Part shown: positions 1 through 8,816 of the stretch, one piece after another
Layout: every line of letters begins with the position of its first letter
Numbering within the stretch: position 1 is the stretch's first letter
Source of the DNA: Candidatus Ancillula prorhinotermitis
Lineage (GTDB): Bacteria > Actinomycetota > Actinomycetes > Actinomycetales > Bifidobacteriaceae
DNA length: 24,323 nucleotides
Assembly (NCBI GenBank): GCA_031280795.1
Contig: JAITGF010000015.1
Location: forward strand, 1 to 24,323
Direction of reading: 5' to 3'
Notes under the pieces: model-generated
Seen by the model: the letters and a program-made list of their open reading frames with translations, nothing else
Database searches by the model: none
What the model was told of the DNA's origin: nothing
Program-made: the position numbers and the translations under genes

Positions 1-190
1 GTTTACGAGCGCTGACCAAAACAAAGTGTTATGCGGAGTTAAGGCGCAAACACTTGTTTTTCATTACCGCTTGCTATGCAAGCTATGAAAAACGTATGCT
101 TACTACGTTCGCCTGCTCACCAGCAAAGCTGCTGACCCGCTAACTAGCCGCATATCCAGCGCCTTTAAATAGTTGCACATAATCTTCAGA
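1..190 (+). ncRNA. Candidate structured RNA upstream of raiA (raiA-motif-like), probably cut by the window edge
   Basis: Seen: AAGTGTT (24-30) pairs with AACACTT (49-55), and the 18-nt loop between them holds two segments complementary to distal sites: TATGCGG (30-36) with CCGCATA (148-154) and AAGGCGC (41-47) with GCGCCTT (159-165). These two long-range pairings cross, so they form a pseudoknot. Between them lie a long hairpin, GTTTTTCAT (56-64) with ATGAAAAAC (85-93), topped by GCTTGC-TAT-GCAAGC (69-83), then AACGTA/TACGTT (91-109) and CAGC/GCTG (121-131). No convincing coding frame is present; frame 3 is open only to a stop at 141-143. Known: the raiA RNA motif is a roughly 200-nt pseudoknotted ncRNA found upstream of raiA genes in Firmicutes and Actinobacteria. 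Inference: position, size and topology fit that class. I matched no consensus, the strand is taken from raiA, and the ends are approximate. Confidence 0.55.
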
Positions 191-195
191 GCGCA

Positions 196-214
196 GCACG
201 GGCTTCGCCCGTGC
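196..214 (+). terminator. Strong GC hairpin, possible 3' end of the upstream RNA
   Basis: GCACGGGC-TTC-GCCCGTGC is a perfect 8-bp stem with a 3-nt loop, placed between the structured element and the raiA -10 box. No T-run follows, so it is not a classical intrinsic terminator. It could be the 3' boundary stem of the ncRNA or a short palindromic repeat. Confidence 0.35.
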
Positions 215-241
215 ACACGCGATGTTAGATTATGATATAAT
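212..241 (+). promoter_or_regulatory. raiA promoter, extended -10
   Basis: TGA-TATAAT (233-241) is a perfect -10 hexamer with an extended TGN. A weak TGCACA (212-217) lies 18 nt upstream as a possible -35. It predicts a leader of about 43 nt that carries the AAGGAGGT ribosome site at 280-287. A 5-bp hairpin (GCTCA...TGAGC) can form in that leader. Confidence 0.65.
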
Positions 242-290
242 AAACGTAGAAGCTCAAAAAGTGAGCCAAGTCAAGACTTAAGGAGGTCTA

Positions 291-959
291 ATGGATGTTA
301 TTGTAAGCGGACGTCACACATACGTTCCCGAAGCTTTTCGCAACACCGTGACGGAGAAGTTAGCGAAGGTTGAGTTACTTTTACCTAAGGTTCAAACTGT
401 GGAAGTTGAAATTTCACACGAGAACAACCCCAAGCTTGACGGTGCTCGTTTGCGCGTTCAAATCACTGTGATTGGAGTGGGTCCTGTGGTGCGCGCTGAA
501 GCAGCAGAGCACGAAGCTTTAGACGCATTTGACTCAGCTTTTGAAAAGCTACAAGAGCGTCTGCGCAGAAGTCGTGATCGTGCTAAAGACCACCATGCAC
601 ACGTCGATAAAATTGGGCCAACGTTTGATGCAGCTTCCCTCGAGGAAGAGCTGCACCGCGAAGCTCGTCTTGCTAAAACATCGGCTAAGCTTGAAGATGT
701 TTCACATTTGAGCGCCCCCGAATTGCTTGAGGCTAGTTTGGCGATCGGCGAAACTGTGGAGGCGCGCCTCGGCGACTCTCCAGTGACAGTGCGCAAAAAG
801 GTGCACGCTGGTGAGCATATCAACATTGAGGAAGCCCTTGAGCGCATGGAGCTACTCGGGCATGACTTCTATCTGTTCATCCACGAGAAGACTGGTCGTC
901 CAGCTGTAATTTACCGCCGTCATGGTTGGAAATACGGCGTCATTGAGCTAGAAGGTTAA
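291..959 (+). CDS. raiA: Long-form ribosome hibernation promoting factor (HPF/RaiA)
   Basis: This protein binds the 30S decoding region and dimerises ribosomes into inactive 100S particles in slow growth or stress. The 222-residue product has the N-terminal S30AE/YfiA fold at about 1-100 ([17 protein letters not shown], then the basic [16 protein letters not shown]) and, after an acidic linker, the C-terminal dimerisation domain at about 155-222 (ending with [14 protein letters not shown]). Both domains together define the long form typical of Actinobacteria and Firmicutes. The ATG is fixed by AAGGAGGT 3 nt upstream and by alignment of the first residues. It lies 1 nt before secA, the usual actinobacterial pairing, and is transcribed from the extended -10 promoter downstream of a structured RNA. 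I see nothing broken or unusual in the protein itself. The name hpf is equally valid. Confidence 0.93.
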   Translation: MDVIVSGRHTYVPEAFRNTVTEKLAKVELLLPKVQTVEVEISHENNPKLDGARLRVQITVIGVGPVVRAEAAEHEALDAFDSAFEKLQERLRRSRDRAKDHHAHVDKIGPTFDAASLEEELHREARLAKTSAKLEDVSHLSAPELLEASLAIGETVEARLGDSPVTVRKKVHAGEHINIEEALERMELLGHDFYLFIHEKTGRPAVIYRRHGWKYGVIELEG

Positions 960-960
960 T

Positions 961-3843
961 GTGGCACTTGCAAAAGCACTGAACAAGATCCTGCGCGCAG
1001 GTGAAGGTAAAGTGTTGCGCAACCTACAAAGCATCGCAGAAGATGTTTCCAAACTCGAAAGTAGTTACGCTGAGCTTAGCGATTCGGATTTTCCGGGCGT
1101 AACTCGCAGTTTTCAAGAGCGTTACTGGGGTGATAGCTTTTCAAAATACGATGATTTCGTTTCTGGGAAAATTTCATTTGACGTAAACGGTGAAGAAATT
1201 CCTGGACCAGGATCAAAGCAGGTCTTACGTGATGATACGCCATTAGAGCCCGCCGGTGAATCGCTTGATGACCTGTTGCTTGAAGCATTTGCGCTTGTGC
1301 GAGAAGCGTCTAAGCGAACTTTAGGCATGGTTCACCACGACGTACAAGTTATGGGCGGTGCCGCGCTTTTCAAAGGTAACATTTCTGAGATGAAGACCGG
1401 CGAAGGCAAAACTCTGGTAGCAACTTTGCCCGCTTATCTAGCTGCTCTCTCAGGCCTCGGTGTGCACATTGTGACTGTAAATGACTACTTAGCGTCATAT
1501 CAAAGCGAGCTGATGGGACGCATCTTCCGCTTCTTGGGTATGACTACAGGTTGCATTGTTTCGGGGCAAAACCCGCAAGTGCGTAGGTCTCAGTACCATG
1601 CAGATATCACATACGGTACCAATAACGAGTTTGGCTTCGACTACTTGCGCGATAATATGGCTCTTGAGCGGTTAAGCCGTGTTCAGCGAGGCCACAACTT
1701 CGCGATTGTCGATGAGGTTGACTCAATTTTGATTGATGAAGCGCGCACCCCGTTGATAATTTCAGGCCAAGCTGGTGGCGACTTCAAAGATAATTATCAG
1801 AAGTTCGCTCGTTTTGTCAAAGGCTTAGAGCGGGCAACCAATGTTGACACATCTACTAACCCACTACTTCGTTTGGAGCAAGAAGAACCTAACGGCGATT
1901 ATGAAGTTGACGAAAAAAAGCGTACAGTCGGAATCCTTTCAAGCGGCATTGCAAAGCTCGAAAAGCAGCTTGGGATCGATAATCTCTACGACCCTGCCAA
2001 CCTAGATTTGCTTCAATTCATGAATAATGCCATTAAGGCTAAAGAGCTGTTTGCGCGCGATAAGGACTACATTGTGCAAGACGGTGAAGTTAAAATCGTT
2101 GATGAGCACACTGGGCGCGTTTTGGATGGTAGACGTTATAGCGACGGCCTCCACCAGGCCATTGAGGCAAAGGAAAATGTTGCGATCCAGGCTGAGAACC
2201 GTACCCTTGCTACCACCACTTTGCAGAATTACTTTAGGCTATATAAAAAGCTTTCTGGTATGACTGGTACTGCTGAGACTGAAGCGGCTGAGTTTAACGG
2301 CACTTATAAGCTCGGAGTCGTACCAATACCGACTAATAAGCCCATGATTCGCGAAGATAAACCTGACTTAATCTTTAAGAATCTCCGCGGTAAATACATG
2401 GCCATCATCGCTGATGTGAAAGCGCGTAACGACCTCGGCCAGCCAGTCTTGATTGGAACGACTTCAGTTGAGAAGTCTGAAGAAATATCGGCGGAATTGA
2501 AGCGCGCTGGTATCAAGCATAACGTGCTAAACGCTAAGCAACATGCCCGTGAAGCAGCTGTTATCGCACTAGCTGGGCGCTCAAAGGCCGTCACAGTTGC
2601 TACCAATATGGCAGGTCGCGGTACCGATATCATGCTTGGCGGAAATGTAGAGTTTTTAGCCGGAGAAAAGATGCGCGCCCTTGGGCTAGACGTGCAGGAA
2701 GATTCAAAGGAATACGAAGCGAAGTGGCCGAGCGTCCGAGCTGGAACCGAAGCTGAAGTTCAAGATGAGCACGATTTAGTAGTATCGCTTGGAGGTCTTT
2801 ACGTTTTGGGCACTGAGCGCCATGAAAACCGCCGTATTGACAATCAGCTACGCGGTCGTAGTGGTCGCCAAGGAGACCCCGGAGAGTCACGTTTCTACAT
2901 CTCGATGGAAGATGATTTGATGCGCCTAAGCGGCACTAATGCTGTACAATCGATGATGGAGTTTATGAACTTCCCAGACGACCAACCGCTAGAGTCGAAA
3001 ATGGTCACCAAATCAGTGCAAAGCGCCCAAGCTAAAATTGAGGCTATGAATTTTGAAATGCGTAAGAACATCTTGAAGTACGACGATGTGCTCTCGAAAC
3101 AACGCGAAGTCATGTATGAGCAACGTCGTCGTGTGCTTGCCGGTATGGACATGTCGCAGCAGGTGATTGGGTTCATCGAAGGCGTTTTGAGTGATGTGAT
3201 TCTAGAAGCAACTGCAAGTGGCGCCCCTGAGGAGTGGGATCTGCCAAACGCGTGGCGTGAGTTAGAGCGTTACTACCCAGTTACGACCACTTTGAGCGAT
3301 GTTCTAGAGTCTGTGCCCAGTGCTAAAGCGCTGACTTCAGAGCTAATCACCCGCGAAGTGGTCCAAGACGCAAAGCTCCACTATGCCAGCCGATTAGATT
3401 CAGTTGGAGCTGAGTTTTTCAAAGAGTACGAACGCCGTGTAGTGCTGATGGTGCTCGATCGTCATTGGCAAAGACATCTAGAGAATATGGATTACCTGCG
3501 CTCAGGCATTGGTCTTCGGGCGATGGCTCAAAAAGACCCGATCGTTGAGTATACTAACGAATCGTCGCGGATGTTTGCAGCTATGAATGCTGAAATCCGT
3601 GCCGAAATAGTCATGTCATTGCTGAAGTCTGATGGTCAGATCATCGATGCTAAAGGCAATCTGATACAGTTCAATGCTAAGAATGAGGTGTCAGTGATGT
3701 TTGCTAGTGGACCTAGTGAAGCTGGCACTGACGCCCAGTTCGACAGTAGCGATGACGTAACATTTGAAGGAGTTTCGAAGAACGCTCCTTGCCCTTGCGG
3801 AAGTGGCAAGAAGTACAAACTCTGTCACGGAAGGGGTAAGTGA
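961..3843 (+). CDS. secA: Preprotein translocase ATPase SecA
   Basis: SecA is the ATP-driven motor that pushes unfolded preproteins through SecYEG at the inner face of the membrane. The 960 residues include the Walker A segment MKTGEGKT (about 144-151), the [14 protein letters not shown]alker B region (about 251-264), [10 protein letters not shown] (about 499), [12 protein letters not shown] (about 551), [13 protein letters not shown] (about 629) and a C-terminal zinc-binding SEC-C tail, [13 protein letters not shown] (about 943-955), which in other bacteria contacts lipid, SecB or the ribosome. The GTG at 961 follows the raiA stop (957-959) by one base, and the alternative ATG at 959 is out of frame, so GTG is the start and coupling to raiA translation is likely. 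It is full length with all helicase motifs. This is the general SecA1 type; no second SecA is seen here. Confidence 0.97.
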   Translation: MALAKALNKILRAGEGKVLRNLQSIAEDVSKLESSYAELSDSDFPGVTRSFQERYWGDSFSKYDDFVSGKISFDVNGEEIPGPGSKQVLRDDTPLEPAGESLDDLLLEAFALVREASKRTLGMVHHDVQVMGGAALFKGNISEMKTGEGKTLVATLPAYLAALSGLGVHIVTVNDYLASYQSELMGRIFRFLGMTTGCIVSGQNPQVRRSQYHADITYGTNNEFGFDYLRDNMALERLSRVQRGHNFAIVDEVDSILIDEARTPLIISGQAGGDFKDNYQKFARFVKGLERATNVDTSTNPLLRLEQEEPNGDYEVDEKKRTVGILSSGIAKLEKQLGIDNLYDPANLDLLQFMNNAIKAKELFARDKDYIVQDGEVKIVDEHTGRVLDGRRYSDGLHQAIEAKENVAIQAENRTLATTTLQNYFRLYKKLSGMTGTAETEAAEFNGTYKLGVVPIPTNKPMIREDKPDLIFKNLRGKYMAIIADVKARNDLGQPVLIGTTSVEKSEEISAELKRAGIKHNVLNAKQHAREAAVIALAGRSKAVTVATNMAGRGTDIMLGGNVEFLAGEKMRALGLDVQEDSKEYEAKWPSVRAGTEAEVQDEHDLVVSLGGLYVLGTERHENRRIDNQLRGRSGRQGDPGESRFYISMEDDLMRLSGTNAVQSMMEFMNFPDDQPLESKMVTKSVQSAQAKIEAMNFEMRKNILKYDDVLSKQREVMYEQRRRVLAGMDMSQQVIGFIEGVLSDVILEATASGAPEEWDLPNAWRELERYYPVTTTLSDVLESVPSAKALTSELITREVVQDAKLHYASRLDSVGAEFFKEYERRVVLMVLDRHWQRHLENMDYLRSGIGLRAMAQKDPIVEYTNESSRMFAAMNAEIRAEIVMSLLKSDGQIIDAKGNLIQFNAKNEVSVMFASGPSEAGTDAQFDSSDDVTFEGVSKNAPCPCGSGKKYKLCHGRGK

Positions 3844-3913
3844 TGTTTCTATAGCCCATACTAATGCCCATATTTACGCCAGCTTTCTGTAGGCTGATGC
3901 TTGAAATTGTTTT

Positions 3914-5158
3914 ATGACTACTAAAACGATACACTTATCTTCGCGCGAATTCTTGCCGATAATGCTTTCCCCGATGGCAGGAGTAACCACTGCGCCTTTT
4001 CGCTCGCTTTGCCGGTCGTTCGCAATGCGTGCACTTACGGAGGAGAACGCAGGCGCGGGTGAAGGCGGTTTTGCACTAAAGGACTTGATCGAGCCGGGCA
4101 TTTTTGTAGATGAAATGGTAGCCGCTAGGCCATTTGCCCAGAGTAACTCCGCGATGCAAAAACATCTTCAGTTTGCACCAGAGGAGACGTTTCGCTCAAT
4201 GCAACTGTACTGCTTAGATGCGCATTTCGCCTACCTAGCAGCAAAACGGGCAGCAGGCTCAAAGCGGGTTGACCATATCGACCTCAACTTTGGATGCCCT
4301 GTGAAAAAGGTGACATCTAGCGGAGGAGGAAGCGCTATTCCCTGGAAAATCGGGCTCTACACCGATATCGTTAAGGCTGTGCAAAAGGGGGCAAAAGACG
4401 GGGCAGATAGCGCTGGTATACAGAAGTTGCCGGTGAGCGTTAAATTTCGCATCGGCATAGACGACGAGCATGTAACCTATATGGACGCCGGCAAGATTGC
4501 AAGTGATCTCGGGGTTCATGCGGTCACGTTACATGCCCGCACTACCCGTGATTACTACAGCGGAGAAGCGAAGTGGGAGTATATCGCAAAGCTTAGAGAA
4601 GAGTTACCAAAGGAAGTGTTAGTCTTTGGCAACGGCGATATTTGGAGTGTAGAAGATGCAGCGAAGATGTTACAGCAGACGAAGGCTGATGGTGTCGCTA
4701 TCGGGCGTGGTGCAACTGGTAAGCCGTGGTTTTTTTATGAGCTGGCCAAATACTTTACGACTGGCAGAGCCAAAAGGTACAACCCCGGACTTGACCAAGT
4801 AGTCAAAACAGCTTTGGAGCATCTTCGTATGCAGATTAGTTACTTCAATCTAGTCAGCCGCCCAAATGCAACCCTTGAAGAAACGACTCGGTTTGCAATC
4901 AACGACTTTCGGACTGCACTTAGCTTGTATCTAAAGGGATTTAGAGTGGGGTCTCAGCTAAAGCAGCAGCTTATGTTAGCGAGCACCTATGAAGATGTTG
5001 AGAGTTTGCTTTATCGGCTTGACTTAACTCAATGCTACCCAGAAGCTGTCGAAGGGAAGCCACGCGGGCGTACTCGTAGTACCAAAAAGGTCTACTTACC
5101 GTCTAGATGGCTAGAATCACGCGAGATAAACACGACTTCTCAATCTGCACTAGTTTAG
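3914..5158 (+). CDS. dus: tRNA-dihydrouridine synthase (DusB/NifR3 family)
   Basis: An FMN- and NADPH-dependent enzyme that reduces uridine to dihydrouridine in tRNA D-loops. The 414 residues show the TIM-barrel start MLSPMAGVTTAPFR (about 17-30), the LNFGCPVKKVTSSGGGSA motif carrying the catalytic cysteine (about 124-141), VKFRIGIDDEH and HARTTRDYYSG (about 215-220), and the phosphate-binding GNGDIWS plus GVAIGRGATGKPWFF. Downstream comes the small helical domain, then a basic tail (RGRTRSTKK). The ATG at 3914 gives the family's usual lead-in; no Shine-Dalgarno precedes it. A weak TGAAAT sits 6 nt upstream, so a leaderless mRNA is possible but poorly supported. It follows secA by 70 bp on the same strand and meets priA tail to tail with a 9-bp overlap. 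Assignment to DusB rather than another actinobacterial Dus is tentative. Confidence 0.9.
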   Translation: MTTKTIHLSSREFLPIMLSPMAGVTTAPFRSLCRSFAMRALTEENAGAGEGGFALKDLIEPGIFVDEMVAARPFAQSNSAMQKHLQFAPEETFRSMQLYCLDAHFAYLAAKRAAGSKRVDHIDLNFGCPVKKVTSSGGGSAIPWKIGLYTDIVKAVQKGAKDGADSAGIQKLPVSVKFRIGIDDEHVTYMDAGKIASDLGVHAVTLHARTTRDYYSGEAKWEYIAKLREELPKEVLVFGNGDIWSVEDAAKMLQQTKADGVAIGRGATGKPWFFYELAKYFTTGRAKRYNPGLDQVVKTALEHLRMQISYFNLVSRPNATLEETTRFAINDFRTALSLYLKGFRVGSQLKQQLMLASTYEDVESLLYRLDLTQCYPEAVEGKPRGRTRSTKKVYLPSRWLESREINTTSQSALV

Positions 5159-7168
5159 AAATTCTTTAGGGTCAAGTATCAGCTTCAAGTCGCTCTGAAG
5201 GCGCTTTAATCCGGCTTGGGTGCGCGCCCTAAAAGCGCTGGCAGAAAGTTGTGGAGAGTTTTTTACAGCTGTCCGAATCAAATAGCATTGTAGAGTGTTA
5301 CTTGATTCATTCTGCTTCTTTTGCCACGCGGAGAAGTACTTGGCATATGCAGTTTCATCAAGTGCGAAAGGTCCAAGCTTTTCGAAATGAGGTTCTTTAA
5401 ACTCCGCTAAAGCAATTTCTATAGCTTCTAAAGTGCCTAGTAGGGCTAAGGTGCGAACAAAGGGTGGAAAGTGATGCGCTTTGCGGTCTTGTAGCTCATT
5501 CACGATAGTACTGTGGGGGGTGTAGAGCTCCATAGCCTTTCGGTATCGATCTAGAATGTTTCCGGAAATGACCAAGCGTGACTCAGCGTTATTCTCTAGG
5601 CTAGAAGCCGCTTCGTACCAGTTAGTCAAAGTGCTCAAAGTGCCATCGAGTGAAGACATTGCCCCCCAAAGATGCGCATCTAGAATGCAGACAGTGTGGA
5701 AACCTTGAGGGCTTCTTGGTATAGACCCTGGGGTGGCAACGCATATTTGAGGAATGTCCTCAATCCTTTCGATGCGCCCACGGGCTGTAGATGCAGTCGA
5801 TAGAGAAATTGTAACTCCAGGGAACATTTTGCCAACTTGCTCGGCGATATTCTGCACGCCGACTCGCACCCCTTTGGACACGTTGTAGCCACAGTTTCGG
5901 CAATGCCAGTTTATATACTGGGAATTACAGGTCCGGCAATGTATATGTGCATCAGATGCACCCTTTACTAAGGCGCTCTCGCATTCAGTGCATAGCGCTA
6001 ATTCATCGCAATTCGAGCAGGCAAGTAGGTTCGTATAGCCATTTCTAGGGTAGAGCATCAGCGCTGGTTTACCGGCCTTCAAAGCTTTGTGTACGTTCTC
6101 GGATACTTCGGCTGTGAAAGTGTTGCCATATTGGGGAGTGGCAAAAATAACGCGTGCTCGGTATTTTTGAAGGAGTTCTCTTTTGGGCTGCACTTTATCT
6201 AGATAACCAATCAACTCTAAACGGGTAGTAGTAAAGCTCGGCACATACGAAACGAAGGTAATATTTGCAGATTCGTGCAGTAAAGCAACTTCTCGGGCGT
6301 TGAAATATGGGGACGACTGCTCTTTGAAATGTGCGCTTTGATCATTGTAGATGAAAATATGATCGGGGAGAAAGGGGGCTAAAGCAGCGCTACGAGTACC
6401 CACTACAAGTTTGACGTCACCGTTTAAGATACGTAAATAGTTCGAGTATCGCTCTTCGCCGCTTAGTGCTCCAGAGCAAATAGCATAGTAGTGCGGTGAG
6501 ATATATTCATCTAAGCACTCCCTGAAAGTATTCAGGTCGAAATCGGTGGGCACAAGCACCAGGCAAGATTCGCCAGCCTTGACCCTGTTCATACATAATG
6601 CAACTATACTTCGCGGCGCCTTCATGAAAGTAGCAATTTCAGTCACACCGCAACGCTTGGGGAGCTTGCCGTCTTCAAGGCCTGCAAAGTTGGCGAAAAT
6701 CTCAGCATCACTTAAAACTCCGCGGTTGAAAACGATTTCCTCAGAGCCATTCGTCGCCTTGGGAGTTCCCTTAGACTCATTTTGCTTGAGTTTCAAATAC
6801 GCCTTCTCTGCCCCAGCGTGCCGGCTAGGAATGCTAAAGGGTAGTATTTCGCTAAGACGTGAAGCGTAATGCGAAGCATACTTCTCAAATTGTAACGCTA
6901 ACTCACGCGTTAAGAGGGGGGTCTTAGAGATAATCTTATCGATTGGCTTAATGTTTCCCTTGAACGCGGGTTCATTATTTGGTGAATTGTCATGCTCGAT
7001 TACAACACCTTGAAGTTTGCGACCGCCGAAGTTGACCTGCACGAGGTGTCCATATAAATCGTCTATACCCTCATCAAGGAGTAGGTTTTTTGGCACACGA
7101 TAATCAAACGCGTCCCCAATATGAATCGGAGCGCCGAGCACTATGACACGTATATTTTCTGATGTCAC
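5150..7168 (-). CDS. priA: Primosomal protein N' (PriA), helicase-deficient actinobacterial type
   Basis: PriA restarts stalled replication forks. The 672-residue product keeps the N-terminal DNA-binding region (VDRGVLDAPFDYR-like IHIGDAFDYRVP near residue 16, then GHLVQVNFGGRKLQGVV) and the zinc-binding cysteine cluster (CSNC, CTEC, CRTC, CRNC, about residues 380-425). The region where PriA normally has the GSGKT Walker A loop reads VALCMNRVKAGESCLVLVP, and the DEEH position reads YNDQSAHFK, so both ATPase motifs are lost. Actinobacterial PriA proteins are known to lack helicase motifs, so this is family-typical rather than a new defect. The GTG start (7168-7166) is chosen because a TATAAT box ends 6 nt upstream, which places the transcription start on or next to the codon. 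The ATG at 7170 meets a stop at once. Gene ends overlap dus by 9 bp. Confidence 0.85.
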   Translation of the reverse strand: MTSENIRVIVLGAPIHIGDAFDYRVPKNLLLDEGIDDLYGHLVQVNFGGRKLQGVVIEHDNSPNNEPAFKGNIKPIDKIISKTPLLTRELALQFEKYASHYASRLSEILPFSIPSRHAGAEKAYLKLKQNESKGTPKATNGSEEIVFNRGVLSDAEIFANFAGLEDGKLPKRCGVTEIATFMKAPRSIVALCMNRVKAGESCLVLVPTDFDLNTFRECLDEYISPHYYAICSGALSGEERYSNYLRILNGDVKLVVGTRSAALAPFLPDHIFIYNDQSAHFKEQSSPYFNAREVALLHESANITFVSYVPSFTTTRLELIGYLDKVQPKRELLQKYRARVIFATPQYGNTFTAEVSENVHKALKAGKPALMLYPRNGYTNLLACSNCDELALCTECESALVKGASDAHIHCRTCNSQYINWHCRNCGYNVSKGVRVGVQNIAEQVGKMFPGVTISLSTASTARGRIERIEDIPQICVATPGSIPRSPQGFHTVCILDAHLWGAMSSLDGTLSTLTNWYEAASSLENNAESRLVISGNILDRYRKAMELYTPHSTIVNELQDRKAHHFPPFVRTLALLGTLEAIEIALAEFKEPHFEKLGPFALDETAYAKYFSAWQKKQNESSNTLQCYLIRTAVKNSPQLSASAFRARTQAGLKRLQSDLKLILDPKEFLN

Positions 7169-7174
7169 ATCTTC

Positions 7175-7183
7175 ATTATAGCA
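7175..7183 (-). promoter_or_regulatory. priA extended -10, leaderless type
   Basis: On the minus strand TGC-TATAAT reads from 7183 to 7175, and the GTG start of priA begins at 7168, six bases past the hexamer. There is no room for a ribosome site, so the mRNA should start at or within a base of the start codon. No clear -35 is seen. Confidence 0.65.
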
Positions 7184-7243
7184 CGTTTTTATATCTGCTG
7201 TTTGAAGATTTTAACGCTTCTATTAAATGCTGTTCGAGCTGAT

Positions 7244-7273
7244 TTGACACGGGCGCGCAAAATATGTTATAAT
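7244..7273 (+). promoter_or_regulatory. Consensus promoter of the DivIVA-like gene
   Basis: TTGACA (7244-7249), an 18-nt spacer and TATAAT (7268-7273) preceded by TGT give perfect -35 and -10 boxes plus an extended -10. The predicted start near 7280 leaves a short leader with GAAAGAGG (7289-7296), nine bases before the ATG. This is one of the two strongest promoters in the window. Confidence 0.85.
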
Positions 7274-7305
7274 AATGATACATAACTAGAAAGAGGTATA
7301 GAAAT

Positions 7306-8673
7306 ATGGTAGAAAATAACGCTGCTCCCAGTGCAGTTACCGGTGCAGTCCCTTCAGGTTCAGCGCCTGCGTTTGAAGTTCAAATGCGTGGTTACGACCG
7401 TGACCAAGTTGACCAAGTGGTTCGCAATATGCAGAATCAGCTTTCTTCAATCACGTCTGAACTAGAAAATGCAAAGCGTACCGCCGGTGCGTCTGAAGCA
7501 AAAGTTGTACAACTATCTACTCAACTTGCAGAAGCTCAGCAGCAAATTCAAAATAGCGACAGCCCTTCCTTTGCTGGTCTAGGCGCTCGTGCTCAGCAAA
7601 TTCTGCGCTCAGCTGAAGCTGCTTCCGCTGACATGATTGCTCGTGCGAAAGAAGAGGAAGATCAGCGTATTGGTGCCGCTCAAGCACATGCAAAGTCTAT
7701 CGTGCAGGAAGCCCAAGTACAAGCTCACCAGTTGCTTGAGTCTGTTCAGCAAAAAGTGAATACCCTTTCTGAGCAGTCTGAAACACGCGCTGTTCAAATC
7801 GTACAAGATGCTGAGTCTAAAGCGCAAGATATTGCCGACAAAGTTTCTGCACAAATCGCTTCTCAGCGTGAATCATTCGCAATCGAAATGCGTGATGCAC
7901 GTGCAGCTCTACAGCAAGAGCAAGACAATAAGCGCGCAACTTTTGAGCGTGAGATTTCTGACTTGAAGCTTCAAGTGCAAAACGAGGTAGCTACACTTCG
8001 CACATCTGCTGAAAAGGAAGCCCTAGAGAAGACTACTGAAGCTACTGAGCGTAGCCGTGAGCTCATTGAGACTGCTCGCGATAAGCTTGTTAAGGCTGAG
8101 TCTGAAGCTACTCAAATGCTCACTTCTGCACGTCGCGAAGCTGAAACAGTGCTTGCTGATGCCGATCGCGCTGCAAATGACCGTTTGGATAAAGCGCAGA
8201 TTGACGCTCGCCAATTAGTGGAGCAAGCAGAGAGCGAGCTGACTGTGGCAAAGAATGATGCCGCTAAGCTTCTAGAGCAGACTCACCTTGATATCGCTAA
8301 CCGCCGCAAAGCTGCTTCTGAAGAAATTTCCAAGCTACTTGAAGATGCTCGTACATCTCTTGCCCAGGCCCAGGCTCAAGCACATGAAATCGTACTTCAA
8401 GCCGAAGCTAAACGTCAAGAAGCTGAAGAGTACGATGTGGCTGTGCGTCATAAAGCACAAGTTGAAGCTGATGAGCTCATTGAAAATGCTCGTCGCAATG
8501 CTGAAACTGAGCTTCGTGAGCGTCGTAGCGCTGTAAACGAAGAGCTAGACCAAGTACGCCAAAACGTTGAGCGTCTTTCTGAGCAAGAGCAGTCTATCAC
8601 TGTTCGCATCAAAGAATTGCGCACACTTATGCAGGCTACTTTTAGTGAAGCATCTCGTGATGAAGATATTTAA
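7306..8673 (+). CDS. DivIVA-like long coiled-coil protein (Wag31/FilP/Scy-type scaffold)
   Basis: A 455-residue protein with a flexible N-terminus rich in Ala, Pro and Ser (1-21), then FEVQMRGYDRDQVDQVVRNM (about 23-42), which matches the DivIVA-type N-terminal signature (F.v..RGYDr.QVD..). Nearly all the rest, to about 440, is uninterrupted Ala/Glu/Gln/Arg/Lys-rich coiled coil with repeated units such as AESEATQMLTSARREAE and ADADRAANDRLDKAQ, and no proline after about residue 90. No signal peptide or membrane segment is visible. In Actinobacteria such proteins (Wag31, FilP, Scy) organise polar growth, the cytoskeleton or chromosome tethering. That role is inferred from domain layout; the exact orthologue is not identified. 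Consensus promoter, own terminator and a biased codon set (GCT, CGT, GAA) suggest high, monocistronic expression. Confidence 0.8.
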   Translation: MVENNAAPSAVTGAVPSGSAPAFEVQMRGYDRDQVDQVVRNMQNQLSSITSELENAKRTAGASEAKVVQLSTQLAEAQQQIQNSDSPSFAGLGARAQQILRSAEAASADMIARAKEEEDQRIGAAQAHAKSIVQEAQVQAHQLLESVQQKVNTLSEQSETRAVQIVQDAESKAQDIADKVSAQIASQRESFAIEMRDARAALQQEQDNKRATFEREISDLKLQVQNEVATLRTSAEKEALEKTTEATERSRELIETARDKLVKAESEATQMLTSARREAETVLADADRAANDRLDKAQIDARQLVEQAESELTVAKNDAAKLLEQTHLDIANRRKAASEEISKLLEDARTSLAQAQAQAHEIVLQAEAKRQEAEEYDVAVRHKAQVEADELIENARRNAETELRERRSAVNEELDQVRQNVERLSEQEQSITVRIKELRTLMQATFSEASRDEDI

Positions 8674-8699
8674 TTCATAATTGTTTCTTTCTAGAAGAG

Positions 8700-8733
8700 G
8701 GCCCCTTCTGCTTCGGCGGTAGGGGTCTTTTTT
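8700..8733 (+). terminator. Intrinsic terminator with UUCG tetraloop
   Basis: The arms at 8700-8711 and 8716-8727 form a 12-position stem (one T-T mismatch, two G-T pairs) closed by C-TTCG-G and followed by six T (8728-8733). It starts 26 bp after the stop of the DivIVA-like gene and separates it from the tkt promoter. Confidence 0.92.
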
Positions 8734-8767
8734 ATTTGTAAGGTACCTCACACGCGCTACGAAAGTG

Positions 8768-8776
8768 TGATATAAT
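8768..8776 (+). promoter_or_regulatory. tkt promoter, extended -10
   Basis: TGA-TATAAT (8768-8776) is a perfect extended -10 with no convincing -35. It lies 35 bp past the terminator. The predicted leader of about 35 nt carries AAGGAG (8807-8812) four bases before the tkt ATG. Confidence 0.7.
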
Positions 8777-8816
8777 AAAAACAGACGCATTAAGAAGCGC
8801 CTAGAAAAGGAGCGAT

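Noticed and set aside
3..143. Reading frame 3 open for 46 codons from the left edge
   Set aside because: The peptide resembles no family I know, and the same bases form dense hairpins and long-range pairings, so a structured RNA explains them better. A C-terminal gene remnant is not fully excluded.
20..165. Integron attC-like site
   Set aside because: The words GTGTTATGCG and GTTAAGG recall attC boxes, but no R'/R'' GTTRRRY and RYYYAAC pair is in the right arrangement and no integrase or cassette gene is near.
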